The notes: generated by a model from the sequence alone, not told the origin. A stretch of 64,000 bases of DNA from Manis javanica (GCF_040802235.1 NC_133157.1:26367501-26431500), one strand, 5' to 3'. Shown: positions 47,331 through 60,758, numbered from the stretch's first letter. Numbers and translations: made by a program.

Positions 47331-47814
47331 CCAAGAGCTAGAAATCATCTTTAAATTAATATAGTTCTAACCCTTAAGTGATGACAGAAATCATATCTAT
47401 AGTATGATTGAATTTCATCTTACTTTATGAGGCCACGCAGGCTCACAAGCTATTTTTACATAATTCTCATTATTAGAATGTTCTTTATGTTTAGCTGTAC
47501 ATGTTAACTCCCTGTATGCAACTCTCATCTTTCCCTATGAAACAACAAAACAGAAATATATATTCCTTTCTCATGAAAGCTTTTCAAGTATTTACAGAAT
47601 GATGTTTCTAAGTCTTTCTTGTACCATGATACAATTATTTGTTCCTTTAGCCATTCTACATGTGTTTTGTTAAAATAATTAGGAACATGTATAATTGAAA
47701 ATATTTTAGGACTGTGGAGTTCTCTGTGATAAACAAGGACTTCTCCTATGCATTGTGTTCTGGTTTCTGATTTTGCCTGACTCTACAGGAGCAAAGCATT
47801 CTCCGTCACAGGAG

Positions 47815-48020
47815 GCAGAACGGTGAGGTCGTTGATAACATTGGATTCTGGAGTTAGACAGCCCAACTTTGTCAGTCCCTACCTCTATGACCTCAGTGAG
47901 GTCGCTGCACCTCTGAGTCTTAGGTTTCATGTCTGCAAAATGAGAAACATAAAAATTCCTACCTGATGTTATTCTGAGAATTAATGAAGTAATGCATATG
48001 AAGAATTTAACATAAGTATG
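47815..48020 (+). repeat. MIR SINE
   Basis: Good MIR pattern: ggattctggagttagacagc, ctctatgacctcagtgaggt, gcacctctgagtcttagg, ctgcaaaatgagaaac, attctgagaattaatgaagt. A further MIR-like patch follows at about 48075-48215. Confidence 0.72.
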
Positions 48021-48229
48021 GGTGTATAAAAGTGCATACTATGCTAATTACAGTGATGATTTTCAATATGGATCTTGCTATTATAGAAGGAAAATGGCTT
48101 TGGAGTTGAATACACATTTTAGGATCCCAGTTTTCTGACCGTGGCTTGATGGTTTTCATTAATCTATTTAAGTTGTAAAAATGAGTATTATAACTACCTT
48201 GTAAGAGGTGAAGGGGGATAAAATTAGTG

Positions 48230-48345
48230 ATAATGTTAGGTGTCTTGATCTATGTGATGGTTACATGAGTGTATACACATGTCATAATTCGTCAGCCTAT
48301 AAGCTATGACTTGTGCATTTTATTGTATGTACCTCAAAAGAGAAT
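48230..48345 (+). repeat. Old L1 3' UTR fragment
   Basis: Shares gatggttacatgagtgtata and cacatgtca, then the gacttgtgcattttattgta block, with the tail of the inverted L1 at 32505-32590. Same old L1 subfamily, without a visible TSD. Confidence 0.6.
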
Positions 48346-49269
48346 GACCTTGCAGAGCTCTTACATGATAAAAGTACTTATTATGGTTCTTGGTAATAAA
48401 TAGGCACTCTATAAAAGACAGTTGCCATTACATTGTATTACAAATCAGTGAATCTGAGTATAGTTTGTGCACTGATGGTGCTACAAATAATCACTTTCAG
48501 TTGCTTTTTGTAAATAAAACAGACCTATGATTATTCTGCTTCAATATAAGCTATAAAAATTAATAGAAAGAGCACCAAAATGAATCACAGCCACTAAAGA
48601 ATGAAATCTATTTCTTGATGAGTTGGGAAAAATATAGATTGCTTGTATGAGGCAAAATTCTATAACTTAGTGAATTTGAACAGTAAGTCTTGACAACTCA
48701 TTTATGATAATTCCATCTAAATTGTTGGCAGCTTATTTTGCTTCATAAGTATATTCAGGTCAATTTAACTCAACAGGAGCATTGCAGAACAAAAACTGTG
48801 CAAGACACAAAGGTAAGTAATGTACAGCTCTTAGAAACCATGAACTCCTCCTTAAAATGGCATTTCTTAACAGTTTGTAACTGGTCTTTTAACTTCCACT
48901 CTTACCTTCATTCAGTATATTTTCTAGGTAGTAGCATGGTGTCTTAGAATGAAAGATACTGCAATCTGGCTACATGTTCTCTACTTCACATGCAGCAGTT
49001 TCCTATAAAACAAAGTGAAAAAATATTTGGAAGAAGTAGGGCTCATACTTTCAAGGGTCAGGACTGTCATTACCATGTGTGTAATTTTGGATGTTTCGTT
49101 TGCCATCAGAGCCAAGGTACACATCCTACTTCTCCTGGAGATTTGTGTGGAGCAGGGTGGTGAAGAATGGGGCATGACAGGAGCACAGGAGTTACAGGTC
49201 AGCATGGTCAGATTCCCTTCTCACTGCAGATACCTGTGTCCAATGCTCCTAGATGCTAAAGGGGCAGAT

Positions 49270-49413
49270 ACTGATTGAGTTGTGAGGAGTGCTAAGTTAA
49301 TATTTAAAATGATGTTATTTATTTGATAGTTTCAAATTTCAGTCCTCTAAAATTACATTGAAAATCTGAGCAATCATGAAAAAATCTCCAACAAAAGAAA
49401 ATGTGATTTGGTC
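49270..49413. repeat. Local direct duplication, copy 1
   Basis: About 144 bp from actgattgagttgtgaggag to gtgatttggtc, repeated in the same orientation at 49970-50111 with roughly 90% identity by eye. The flanks differ. Confidence 0.8.
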
Positions 49414-49969
49414 TACCCTAGTGCCCTGGCTCACATTTGTGTTATATTTAGCACAAATATTCTCTCAATAGATCATGTTATGAATAGTTATCATATAGCT
49501 ACTTAGGAACCTTGAGCATCCACATGTATGTGAGCTGTAATATGTGATCATGTATCTAGATGCACATGAACACATACTTTGTTCATCTGTATCTCCCCAA
49601 AGAACCCTAATAGAATAAATTGCTCTTTGGGGGTGGTCATGATTGTCCCATAGTATTTCTGACTCTAATGGATGAACAGTCTTGTTACAAGTGTATGCTG
49701 ATTAGTATGAGTTTTTATTTACCATTCTTTATTTATTTGCCATTTATCATTTTACTGGTCCTGAGCTGAACACTTAATTTGTACCATATTCAAATGCTGT
49801 TCTATATTATGTAAATTCAGGGTAAAAATCAGAATACCTACTGAATCCTAGTCTAGGTGCTACAGGATTTTTCTGATGTATGGTATTCCAGGATTTAAGT
49901 GAATACTGGAGTAAAAGAACTCTTCGGTTCAAAAGTTCGATCATTCTTTTTACGAACAACTTCACAAGT

Positions 49970-50111
49970 ACTGATTGAGTTCTGATGAGTGCTAAGTTAA
50001 TATTTAAAATGATATATTTATTTGATATTTTCAAATTTGAGTCCTCTAAAATTACATTGAAAATTTGAGCAATTAAGAAAAAACTCCAACAACAGAAGAT
50101 GTGATTTGGTC
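49970..50111. repeat. Local direct duplication, copy 2
   Basis: Second copy of the 49270-49413 block, with small indels and scattered substitutions, 700 bp downstream. Confidence 0.8.
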
Positions 50112-51889
50112 AATTTTTGAGATTTTTAAAACTCACAACATTAATTATACTCACTTAATTTCCAAGAATAAAAATGGACTATCTGCATGACTGCATGTCT
50201 TTCTGGAGTCATAAACACAAATATCTTTACTGTTAGGCAATTAATGTACTTGAGTAAAACAAGCTATGTTTAAAGCAATATGGAGGGGTGAGAAATGTGG
50301 CAAATCTCTTTAATTCAATGGAACTAAACAAAATGCATGTGCTATAAAATTCACTTTCTCAGCAGTTTATCACCTCTTACTACTCAGTGTTTTCATGAGA
50401 ATATGTCTTCTTTACCCTATATAATTACTTTTTATGAATGGTTTGTTGATGGCAGTGTATAGAGAACTGCTTTCTCTTTGCAGAAAAAAATGATTTCACT
50501 TTTAGAATTTTCCTCATAATGATCTCATATATTGTTTACTGTTTAGTTGTAACTAAAGAGAAATGAACCTCCTAGGAACAGTCCCAGATTCCCTCCAGAA
50601 AACCTGTGAAGGGAAGGGGGTTGTTAAAAAGTTACAAGCTCACTTTAACAAGCTTACTTTCGACTGTTGCAAGCACATGGATCCCTGTCCTATGTAACTT
50701 ATTTATACCTTGATACAAGAGAGAAGTAGGTGAGTCAACTTTTAATGATGTCCTCTGAGATGTTGTTCTGTGCCCTGGTGTAAATATGACTGTGCTTTAT
50801 AATCCTGTTGTGGGAAGAGATTACTAGGCTATAAGACAACAAGTAGAAAGGAAATGGTGTCTTCCTAGGTCAATTGGCCTCTTTGGAACTACTATGTTTT
50901 ATATGATTAGAGGTCATTTAGAACTGAAAACTGTCCTTAGTTTATTTGTAAATTAGATGGATAGGAAGGTCTTTTAGCAGTTAAAAAACATTGAGATATA
51001 TGATGGGGTGATGGGAAGTGTATGAATTTAGGAATCTGTTCAGTTGTGCTCCAGTCCCACTGTGCCACTTCCAGTGGTGTGATCTGGAGCAATTTGTATA
51101 ACTTTTTTGGACATCACATTCCTTACAGTGTAAAACCATGTATATTTCCAGGGTTTTTGAGGATTAATGTATATGCAGCATTAGTGATGTTTAATGTGTT
51201 CTCCCTGGGCAACAGAAAACATTACTCTCTGAAGTGATTGCTTTATTTCTAATTAATCTGCAATAGGAAAGAGGGATCTTTCTTTTCCAATTTCTCTGGA
51301 AACCTTATGGGGTTGTCCAGAGGAATTTATAAGAATTTCCTATCTGGGGTCAGTAAAATTATTGCTATTTTTCTTTGTTTAGGGTCCTACTGATCCTATG
51401 ACTACTTTGGACTTACCCCTGGTGACATTCCAAAGCCTGCCCTGCAGGAGACATTCCTGAACCAAGTGGGTAATAGTCCCTTTTCTCCACATTAATATCT
51501 TTAATATCACCAATGCCTGTATCTCTCATTTCTTTTCTTAGACTAAGGGTATTTCCTTGTAGGCTTCTTGAGGCTCTCCCTTTTGTGAACTTGGTGACTC
51601 TACATAGCCATGCCTCTCTTTCTACCTCTTGGGCAGACTACTTGCCTTGTCTGTTACTGGTTCTATTTCATTCTTGCCTAAGAAGGGGAGTATGATTAGT
51701 AGTAGTTGCTCTGCTTTTCTCTTATTGCAAAGACATTACCTGTAATATTTTTGTTAAACATCACACCATTCTGCAGCATAAAACTGAATATCCAATATTA
51801 GCGTTTAATTTGTATCTTCATATGTTGGCTAAATGCCATCAACCTAGTGATTCACTAATACTGCAAGGAAACCCGTTAGAGTAGAACTC

Positions 51890-52130
51890 TCCCTATTCCC
51901 CCGTCTCCTAGTTTTTCAAATGAAGACCATTCCATAGAGTGAGAGAAGTGCTGTGAAAAGTGGATGGATGAGCTGGTACATTTAATCCACACCATTGAGA
52001 AAACTGAGATTCCGAGAAGTTAAATTACTTACATAGGCTATAGACTGCTAAGGTAGATGTGGAGTGAGATTTCCATCTAAATGGTGTGACTGACTGCACA
52101 TCCAGTCTCCTAACCTCAATATTTTCTGCC
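51890..52130 (-). repeat. MIR SINE, degraded
   Basis: Reverse-orientation MIR blocks: ccattgagaaaactgagatt, ccgagaagttaaattactta, acatccagtctcctaacctc. Confidence 0.5.
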
Positions 52131-54996
52131 TCCCTTGATATATTAAACATTCTTGCACCCTAAAAATTCATCTTCTCTAAAGTATATCACTGAAATACCC
52201 ATGAACCGAGGTTTATTCAGCAGTTTTCTGGTTGGTTAAAACACTTCTTTCTTGATGATTACTATTACCTGTAAGTACAGGAATATTAGTGAATTTCTGA
52301 GGATGATGAATTACTGGCCTCAAGACAAAATCAAAGTATTATCCACTCTTATTCATGGCCTTGCCACAAGCACAGAAGATTGGTCTTGGTAGCTCCCTGA
52401 GTTCAACTACATATCCAGTTAAAAGCTTTGGAGAAATTCTGAGGTTAAGTCCAGTAAGAATATATTAACTTTCTTTACCTCTAATATCTTTGGATTAATT
52501 CTCCTGTTTCAGATGGAACCGAACCTCAGGATATTTCCCTCCTGAAAAGTAAGCAATAAAAGAAATAATATATTTTTATAGTCAAGAGTATGATTTGAAA
52601 ACTATCTTTCCCACTTAGAACCTGTATGATCTTAACTTTTATGAGTTTCAGTCTCCTCATCTGTAAGTTAAGAGCAAAGAAATACATACCTTTGAAGATT
52701 ATTGTGAAAATTTAGTAAGAAATAGTAAGATGTGAGTATATAGCACAATGCCTTGTACTTTAGCTTTGCAGTCAAATTCTCTAGTTTCTTATCCTTATCT
52801 TCCTTTTCTGTTTCTTTCTTTTTCTCTTCTTTATGAAGCCGAGTTTCCTATAAGAATTTAAGTATGAATACTTCCCTCCAAATTTTTTTCTTTATCCAGT
52901 AAATTTTAATTTGGCAGAATTCAATCATATTTGGCTTCTTAGCAGGGGTAATATTAAACATATTTTACAAAGATTATGGCATAGCTACCAACCAATCAGA
53001 AAGGACACAACTATAAATAACTAGTACAGCTGCACTGCTGGGTACAAGCTCAGGTCTGGTTTTATGAGGTTTTAATTTTTTGGTTGTAATTTTTTTTCTG
53101 ATCAATAAGCCAAGTTGATATTTAATTGGCATACATTACAGTGGTCACACTGGTTATTTATGGCAGGTATTCATTCTGATTTATTGAAGTCCTTGCCATA
53201 GAAGTTTTTAAACATTTTGTATATCACTGCTGTTCATTATTCATTTAGACATGTGTTGTAATTATCCCAGATGATGAGCTTTTTAATCAATTAATAAATT
53301 ATTTTTAATTGAGAGAATATGGACTGTTTATTTGAAATTTGCTTCTTCTTGCATTAACAGAATAAAAATTATTATGTTCTATATATGCTTAGAACAATCT
53401 ATATTCCATAGTAGTTGGGTTATTAAGCTTGATAATTGTTTTTTTCAAATGAAAGACTTCTCACATCCCAGTAGTGGATGCAAATATTTCTACACTTGTG
53501 GAACCAGGTTTTCTCTTCAGTAAAGTTGGGGAATTACCAGCTCCTAAAAAGTTACAAGATCCAATAATATGATCTTGATAAATAATTTTGGAAACTATAT
53601 GTATCATCCTCAATTTGTTTATTTATGTATTTACTTGCTTATGCATTAATTCCACAGATTTATGGAAATAGTGTACTGTGCACCAGGCATAAATCTTAGT
53701 GCCTGCTAGGTGTGCACTAGTGTAAAAAATTATACTTAATGTTTCTTTTTCTCGAAGTTATAAGTTTAGCCCTTCTCACAAGTATTTCAATAATACTTTT
53801 CATATGCTGTCGTTTCATGTGGTTATATTATTATTATTTTGTCATTTTTTAGTACACTTAAGAGACTTTCATAATCTACATTATTAAAATGAGAAAGCAA
53901 CTGAAGAATAAATATAAACATCTCACCCAGTACCTTCTTTTACTGAGTTGTGTAGGGATATGACAGTCTGACCAAATCTACTGCTTTTGCTCTGATTTCC
54001 TACATTTCTGAAGGAGAGAACTGCATATTTCATTGCTGTTAAAGATGCGTCAATACAAACTAAACACCTGACAGAGCTGTTTATTTACTAGAAGTAAAAG
54101 CTGAGCGACAGATTCAAACCTCTGAAAACACGGCATTAGAAGGCTACTGGTTCTAGGTTATAGAAAGGAATAAATGAAAACTGAAACGAGTACTGGAAGC
54201 AGCTAAAAAGCTGCCATTTTCATGATGATGAACCATAGCCAGAGTGGTGCTGGCAGGAATAAGAAGCAAACAGGGAGGCTCAAGGCCCTTGGATTTTGTT
54301 CATCCAACTTACCGTTCTCTCTCTAGTAACTACAGTTTTGGAAGAATTTAACAGAAACTAGGTAGCAAAGGAGAAATGTGGTTTTCAGTGTCCTAATCCT
54401 AACTCACAAATCATAATGTAGAAAAGTGGATTTGAAGCTAAAAAGAAAGTAGTTTAACAGCCTGCTTCCAGCACTATTTAGTGCTAATGTATGAATTTAC
54501 TTTTTTAATCTTATGAAGTAACAGTAATTAGCAAGAAAAGAAGATATTTGGGCTTACCCTTTCAATTTTGAAGTAGTTATAGTCTTTTATTTTATATTTG
54601 TGTTCTATATTTAAACTCCCATAGATTCCTTGAAGGGATAGAGTGCTTTCCTCTATTGACATATGTTTTTTTTAATATTGTTAATGTACAATTACTTGAA
54701 CAACATTATGTTTACTAAACTTCTCCTATTATCAAGTTCTCCCCACATACCCCATTACAGTCAATATCCATCAGTGTAGTAAGATGCTATGGAATCATTA
54801 CTTGTCTTCTCTGTATATACTGCCCTCACCATGCCCCACCCCCTACAATATGTGTGCTAATCGTAATGCCCCGTTTTCCCCTTTTCCCTCTCTTCCCACC
54901 CATCCTCCCCAGTTCCTTTCCCTTTGGTAACTGTTAGTCCATTCTTGGGTTCTGTGAGTCTGCTGCTGTTTTGTTCCTTCAGGTTTTTTTTTGTTC

Positions 54997-57900
54997 TTAT
55001 ACTCCACACATGAGTGAAATCATTTGATACTTGTCTTTCTCCGCCTGGCTTATTTCATTGAGCATAATACCCTCTAGCTCCATCCATGTTGTTGCAAATG
55101 GTAGGATTTGTTTTCTTCTTATGGCTCAATAACATTTCATTGTGTATAAGTACCACCTCTTCTTTATCCATACATCTACTGATGGACACTTATGTTGCTT
55201 TCATTTCTTGGCTATTGTAAATAGTGTTGTGATAAACATGCGAGTGCATATGTCTTTTTCAAATTGGGCTGCTGCATTCTTAGGGTAAATTCCTAAGAGT
55301 GGAATTTCTGGGTCAAATGGTATTTCTATTTTGAGGTACCTCCGTACTTCTTTCTACAATTGCTGAACTAGTTTACATTCCCACCAGTAGTGTAGGAGGG
55401 TTCCTCTTTCTCCACATTGTCACCAACATTTGTTGTTGTTTGTCTTTTGGATGTTGACCATCCTAACTGGTGTGAGGTAATATCTCATTGTGGTTTTAAT
55501 TTGCATTTCCCTGATGATTAGTGATGTGGAGCATCTTTTCATATGTCTGTTGGCCATCTGAATTTCTTCTTCGGAGAAGTGACTGTTGAGATCCTGTGCC
55601 CATTTTTTAATTGGATTATTTGCTTTTTGTTTGTGGAGGTTATGTGAGCTCTTTATATATTTTGGGTGTCACCCCTTTATCAGACCTGTCATTTATGAAT
55701 ATATTACCCCATACTATAGGATGTCTTTTTGTTCTACTGATGGTAACCTTTGCTCTACAGAAGCTTTTTAGTTTAATGTAGTCTCATGTGTTCATTTTTA
55801 CTTTTGTTTCCATTGCCTGGGGAGATATGTTCATGAAGAAGTTGCTCATGTTTTTGTCCAAGAGATTTTTGCCTGTATTTTTTTCTAAGAGTTTTATGGA
55901 TTCATGACTTACATTCAGGTCTTTGATCCATTTTGAGTTTACTTTTGTGTACGGGGTTAGACAACAATCCAGTTTCATTCCTTACATGTAGCTGTCCAGT
56001 TTTGCCAACACCAACTGTTGAAGAGGCTGTCATTTCCCCTTTGTATATCCATGGCTCCCTTATCATATATTAATTGACCATATATACTTGGGTTTATATC
56101 TGGACTCTCTAGCCTGTTCCAGTGGTCTATGGTTCTGTTCTTGTGCCAGTAACAAATTGTCTATGGCTTTGTAGTAGAGCTTGTAGTCAGGGAGAGTAAT
56201 TCCCCCTGCTTTATTCTTTCTTCTCAGGATTGCCTTGGCTATTTGGGGTCTTTTGTGGTTGCATATGAATTTTAGAACTATTTGCTCTAGTTCATTGAAG
56301 AATGCTGTAGGTATTTTGATAGGGATTGCATTGAATCTGCTTTAGGCAGGATGGCCATTTTGACAATATTAATTCTTCCTAGCCAAGAGCATGGGATGAA
56401 TTTCCATTTATTCGTGTCTTTTTAAATTTAAGAGTGTACTGTAGTTTTCAGGGTATAGGTCTTTCACTTCCTTGGTTAGGTTTATTCCTGGGTATGTTAT
56501 TCTTTTTGATGCAATTGTGAATGGAATTGTTTTCCTGGTTTCTCTTTCTGCTAGTTCATCATTAGTGTATAGGGATGCAACAGATTTTTGTGTATTAATT
56601 TTGTCTCCTGCAACTTTGCTGAATTCAGATATTAGATCTAGTAGTTTTGGCGTGGATTCTGTAGGGTTTTTTATGTACAATATCACGTCATCTGCAAACA
56701 GGGACAGTTTGACTTCTTCCTTGCCAATCTGGATGCCTTTTATTTCTTTGTGTTGTCTGATTGCCATTTCTAGGACCTCCAGAACTATGCTGAATAAAAG
56801 TGGGGAGAGTGGGCATCCTTGTCTTATTTCTGATCTTAAAGGAAAAGCTTTCAGATTCTCACTGTTAAGTATAATGTTGACTCTGGGTTTATTATATATG
56901 GCCTTTATTTCGTTGAGCTTGCTTGCTCTATTCACCCATTTTGTTGAGAGTTTTTATCATGAGTCAATGTTGAATTTTGTCAAATGCTTTTTCAGCATCT
57001 GTGGAGATGATCATGTGGTTTTTGTCCTTCTTTTTGTTGATGATGTTAATGGATTTTTGAATGTTGTACCATCCTTACATCCCTGGGATGAATTCCACTT
57101 AATCATGATGAATGATCTTTTTGATGTATTTTTGAATTCAGTTTGATAATATTTTGTTGAGTATTTTTGCATCTATGTTCATCAGGGATATTGGCCTGTA
57201 ATTTTCTGCTTTTTATGTGGTGTCTTTGCCGGATTTTGGTATTTGAGTAATCTTGGCCTTGTACAATGAGTTGGGAGTTTTGCCTCCTCTTCTACTTTTT
57301 GGAAAACTTTAAGGAGGATGTGTATTCGGGCTTCACTAAATGTTTGATAAAATTCAGTAGTGAAACCATCTGGTCCAGTGATTTTATTCTTATGTAATAT
57401 TTTGATTACCAATTCAATTTCCTTGCTAGTAATTAGTCTGTTCAGATTTTCTGTTTCTTCCTCGGTCAGCTTTGGAAGGTTGTACTTTTCTACAAAGTTG
57501 TCTGTTTTTTCTAGGTTATCCAGATTGTTACCATATAATTCTTCATAGTATTCTGTCATGATTCTATGTATTTCTGCAGTGTCCATGGTGATTTTTCCTT
57601 TCTCATTTCTGCTTCTGTTTATGTGTTTAGACTCTCTTTTTTTCTTCATTAGTCTGCCTAGGGGTTTATTTATTTTGTTTATTTTCTTGAATAACCAGCT
57701 CCTGCTTTCATTGATTCTTTCTATTGTTTTATTCTTCTCAATTTTACTTATTTCTGCTTTAATCTTTATTATGTACCTTCTTCTACTGACTTTGGGCCTC
57801 ATTTGTTCTTCTTTTTCTAGTTTCATTAATTGTGAGTTTAGACTGTTCATTTGGGATTGTACTTCTTTCCTGAGGTACATCTGTATTGTAATATATTTCC

Positions 57901-58786
57901 CTCTTAGTATGGCTGTTGCTTCATCCCACAGATTTTGTGTTGTTGAATTATTGTTATCATTTGTCTCCATATATTGCTTGATCTCTGTTTTTACTTGGTC
58001 ATTGATCCATTGATTATTTAGGAATGTGTTATTAAGCCTCCATATGTTTGTGGGGTTTTTTGTTTTCCTTGTGTAATTTATTTCTATTTTCATACCTTTG
58101 TGATCTGAGAAGCTGGTTGGTAGAATTTCAGTCTTTTTGAATTTACTGAGGCTCTTTTTGTGTCCTAGTATATGATCTATTCTTGAAAATGTTCCAAGTG
58201 CACTTGAAAAGAATGTGTACCCTGCTGTGTTTGGGTGAAGTGTTCTGTAGATGTCTGTTAGGTTCATTTGTTCTGATATGTTGTTCAGTGCCTCTGTCTC
58301 TTTATTTATTTTCTGTCTGGTTGATATGTCCTTTGGAGTGAGTGGTGTGTTGAAGTCTCCTAATATGAATACATTGCATTGTATTTCCCCCTTTAATTCT
58401 GTTAGTATTTGTTTCACATATGTAGGTGATCCTGTGTTGGGTGCATAGATATTTTTAATAGGTATATCATTTTGTTGGACTGGCCCCTTTATCCTTATGT
58501 AATGTCCTTCTTTGTCTCTTGTGACTTATTTTGTTTTGAATTCTATTTTTTCTGATACAAGTACTTGAACTCCTGCTTTTTTCTCCCTGTTAGTTGCATG
58601 AAATATCTTTTTCCATCTCTTTACTTTCAGTCTGTATATGTCCTTGGGTTGGAAGCGAGTCTCTAGTAGGCAGCATGTAGACGGGTCTTGTTTTTTAACC
58701 CATTCAGTGACTCTATGTCTTTTGATTGGTGCATTCAGATCATTTACATTTAGTGTGGTTATCAAAAGGTATGTACTTATTGCCAT
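54997..58786 (-). pseudogene. L1-E ORF2, broken
   Basis: ATG at 58786-58784. The largest open piece is 411 codons (57182-58417). It covers most of the endonuclease, with GDFNTPLTPKD, the SRIDHI region and an intact SDHK box near 58105, through the linker ([14 protein letters not shown]) into the start of the reverse transcriptase. A second piece, 56408-56935 (175 codons), holds [10 protein letters not shown] and an intact FADD. The gap between them is shifted, and the C-terminal domain survives only as pieces such as 55784-55978. It is the best preserved ORF2 N-terminus in the window, but not functional. Confidence 0.87.
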
Positions 58787-59009
58787 TGCAGGCTTTAGAT
58801 TCGTTGTTACCAAAGATTCCAGGGTAATTCCCTTACTGTCTAACAGTCCAATTTAACTCACTTCATGTGCTATTACTAGCACAACCTAAAGGTTCTTTTT
58901 TTCCCCTCCTTATTCTTCCTTCTCCCTTCTTTGTATGTTATGAATCATATTCTGTGTTCTTTGTCTATCTCTTGGGTGACATCTATTTAGCCTTAGGAAT
59001 ACTTCCATC

Positions 59010-59087
59010 TGAAGGAGTCCTTCCAAAATGCACTGGAGAGGTGGTTTGTGGGAGGTAAATTCTCTCAACTTTGTCTTATCTGAAAAA
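59010..59087 (-). pseudogene. L1-E ORF1, C-terminal end only
   Basis: Reads as the last codons of ORF1p (the sense DKTKLREF-like segment just before the insertion). It is cut by the L1-F composite at 59087. The rest is outside the window. Confidence 0.6.
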
Positions 59088-59097
59088 TTTTTTTTTT

Positions 59098-59420
59098 GAG
59101 AGGGCGTCTCTCATATTTTTTGATCAAATGGTTGTTAACAACAATAAAATTCAGTATAGGGGGGTCAATGCTCAATGTACAATCATTAATCCATCTCAAG
59201 CCTAATTCTCATCAGTCTCCAATCTTCTGAAGCATAACGAACAAGTTCTTACATGCTGAACGAATTCTTACATAGTGAATAAATTCTTACATGGTGGACA
59301 GTACAAGGGCATTCATCATAGAAACTTTCGATTTTGATGACGCATTATGAACTATAAACAATCAGGTCAAATATGAATTTTTGTTTGATTTTTATACTTG
59401 ATTTATATGTTGATCCCACA
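59098..59420 (-). repeat. Partial ERV LTR, second copy
   Basis: In sense it begins tgtgggatcaac after a purine-rich tract and ends at gccctctc before the poly(A), the same limits as 10264-10581. It shares the internal run of repeated ttcttacat/atgtaagaa words. Confidence 0.6.
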
Positions 59421-59428
59421 TTTCTCCC

Positions 59429-59430
<2 letters not shown>

Positions 59431-59476
<46 letters not shown>
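59431..59476. repeat. (TTA)n microsatellite in the ERV tail
   Basis: About fifteen TTA units directly beside the LTR. The homologous spot in the first copy (10240-10255) is not expanded, so the repeat grew in this copy or its lineage. Confidence 0.85.
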
Positions 59477-60066
59477 TTTAATAAAATGCTGAAGTGGTAA
59501 GTAGATGCAAGATAAAGGTAGAAAACATAGTTTAGTGCTGTAAGAGGGCAAATGTAGATGATCAGGTGTGTGCCTATGGACTAAGTATTAATCCAAGCTA
59601 GACAAGGGCAACAAAACATCCACAGATGCAGAAGATTTCTCTCTAAGCAGGGGGGGGGGGGTGAGGTTCTGAGCCTCACCTCTGTTGATCCCCAATTTCT
59701 CACCTTATGGCCCCCCTGCTACTGTGCCTGTCTTAGGTTGTTCCTCCCTTGAGGAATCTTACCCGTCTCTGGCTAACCAGCCAACTTCCGGGGCCATACA
59801 GGGAAATGTAAAGTTGGTAAGTGAGAGAGAAGCCATATTGTTTGCAAAGGTTAGCTTTTTACTTCTTTGCAGATTTATGCCCTGTGGCTTCTATGCCCAG
59901 CACTTGTCTCCAGGTATCTTTACCACCTGGAGGAATTATGATATGAGGCACGAATTCTATTTAAGGGTTGTAATTAGGAAGGAAGAAGAAAAGCTATAGA
60001 GGTAGCATATGGAAGAAAACATAGGAGGATTGATTATTTCTTTGACATATCTTCTTGTAGAGTACC

Positions 60067-60519
60067 TTAAGCATGTATAGGTTTTAAACTACTAACTAAT
60101 TTGCACACACATATTAACATAATAGGAATACGGTGACATATACAAAGCAAATCTATAATTACCATCCATCTCCAGTGAAGCCAAGAAAACCATTTAGGCA
60201 CACGAGGCATTTGTGAAAATTGGTCTATGATATGATGGATATTGTCCAACTGTACTTGAACAGTCTGAGAGAAATCAGACAAATTAAAGCAGCCCGTTTC
60301 TGGGATCTGTTCACATCCCATATGTTCTTTTAACCGTAGATAATCTATAGTCATAAGATTTTGGAGTGCTATAACTTGCACCCCTCCCAACTCCTGGTTG
60401 AGTTCCAACAGTACAGATCTGGTCAAATTCGTTGTCTCACTGTATGCACATGCCAGCCTAGACATCTCCCTCCTCATTCCAATGGCAAGTCCAGGAAACG
60501 GTGGGGTGGATGCAGCCAC
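60067..60519 (-). pseudogene. ERV envelope TM remnant, second copy
   Basis: A 150-codon open frame begins upstream of the TM helical region in a hydrophobic, fusion-peptide-like stretch (residues about 5-16). Heptad-type sequence follows, with the LQN motif near residue 57 and a loop where the second cysteine of the C-X6-CC pattern is replaced (reads G-C). A tryptophan-rich juxtamembrane part and a hydrophobic anchor (about residues 113-140) come next, ending at a stop at 60067. The loop damage differs from that in the first copy. No SU region is present. An antisense open frame at 59685-59999 is not a gene. Confidence 0.75.
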
Positions 60520-60758
60520 AACTGCAGCATCGCCCAGATCCCTGTGGAGGCTTTTTGATGATCATCCCCCTGGCACAAGTCCTCCAGAGAGTGCTGATGC
60601 CAGAAGCTCCTCCTCATATCGTATCTTAGTTCATTTTCTGGGTATCCAAGCTAGGCCTTGATCTTCTGCATAGAAACAAACAGACCCTTTGCCCACACTT
60701 TGACATGCCCTCTATACCACTGTGCAGAACTCATTGGAGGTCAGCACTCAGGAACTGC

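Larger units (their letters stand above)
48346..54667. other. Gene-free AT-rich stretch
   Basis: No supported gene. It contains a duplicated block (49270-49413 and 49970-50111, listed separately) and MIR-like patches near 50995-51190 (+), 51890-52130 (-) and 52575-52760 (+). An L2-like patch lies near 53640-53710. The remainder is AT-rich. Confidence 0.5.
54668..59087 (-). mobile_element. L1-E: LINE-1, minus strand, interrupted in ORF1 by L1-F
   Basis: The poly-T tail at 54668-54675, the 3' UTR to 54996, ORF2 54997-58786 and the 3' end of ORF1 (about 59010-59087) are present. At 59087 the sequence switches to the poly(T)/LTR end of the L1-F composite, which inserted into L1-E ORF1. The rest of L1-E should resume beyond the right window edge. 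Confidence 0.83.
59088..60758 (-). mobile_element. ERV env-LTR tail of L1-F (second copy of the composite)
   Basis: Poly-T at 59088-59097 (the poly(A) in sense), partial LTR 59098-59420, a purine-tract analogue and an expanded (TTA)n repeat, a non-coding stretch, then an env TM remnant at about 60067-60519. The upstream end at 60758 meets a T-run (60759-60772), the spacer and the L1 3' UTR, exactly as in the first copy. It is 5'-truncated, without gag or pol. Confidence 0.78.

Noticed and set aside
56472-57146. 224-codon plus-strand frame, and similar ones at 61543-62043, 57558-58013 and 62654-63091
   Set aside because: These are antisense shadows of L1 ORF2, low in complexity with Ile/Ser/Leu/Phe-rich translations.
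59685-59999. 104-codon plus-strand frame in the ERV tail
   Set aside because: Antisense to the ERV. The equivalent stretch in the first copy (9857-10042) keeps only part of it, so there is no evidence of coding.
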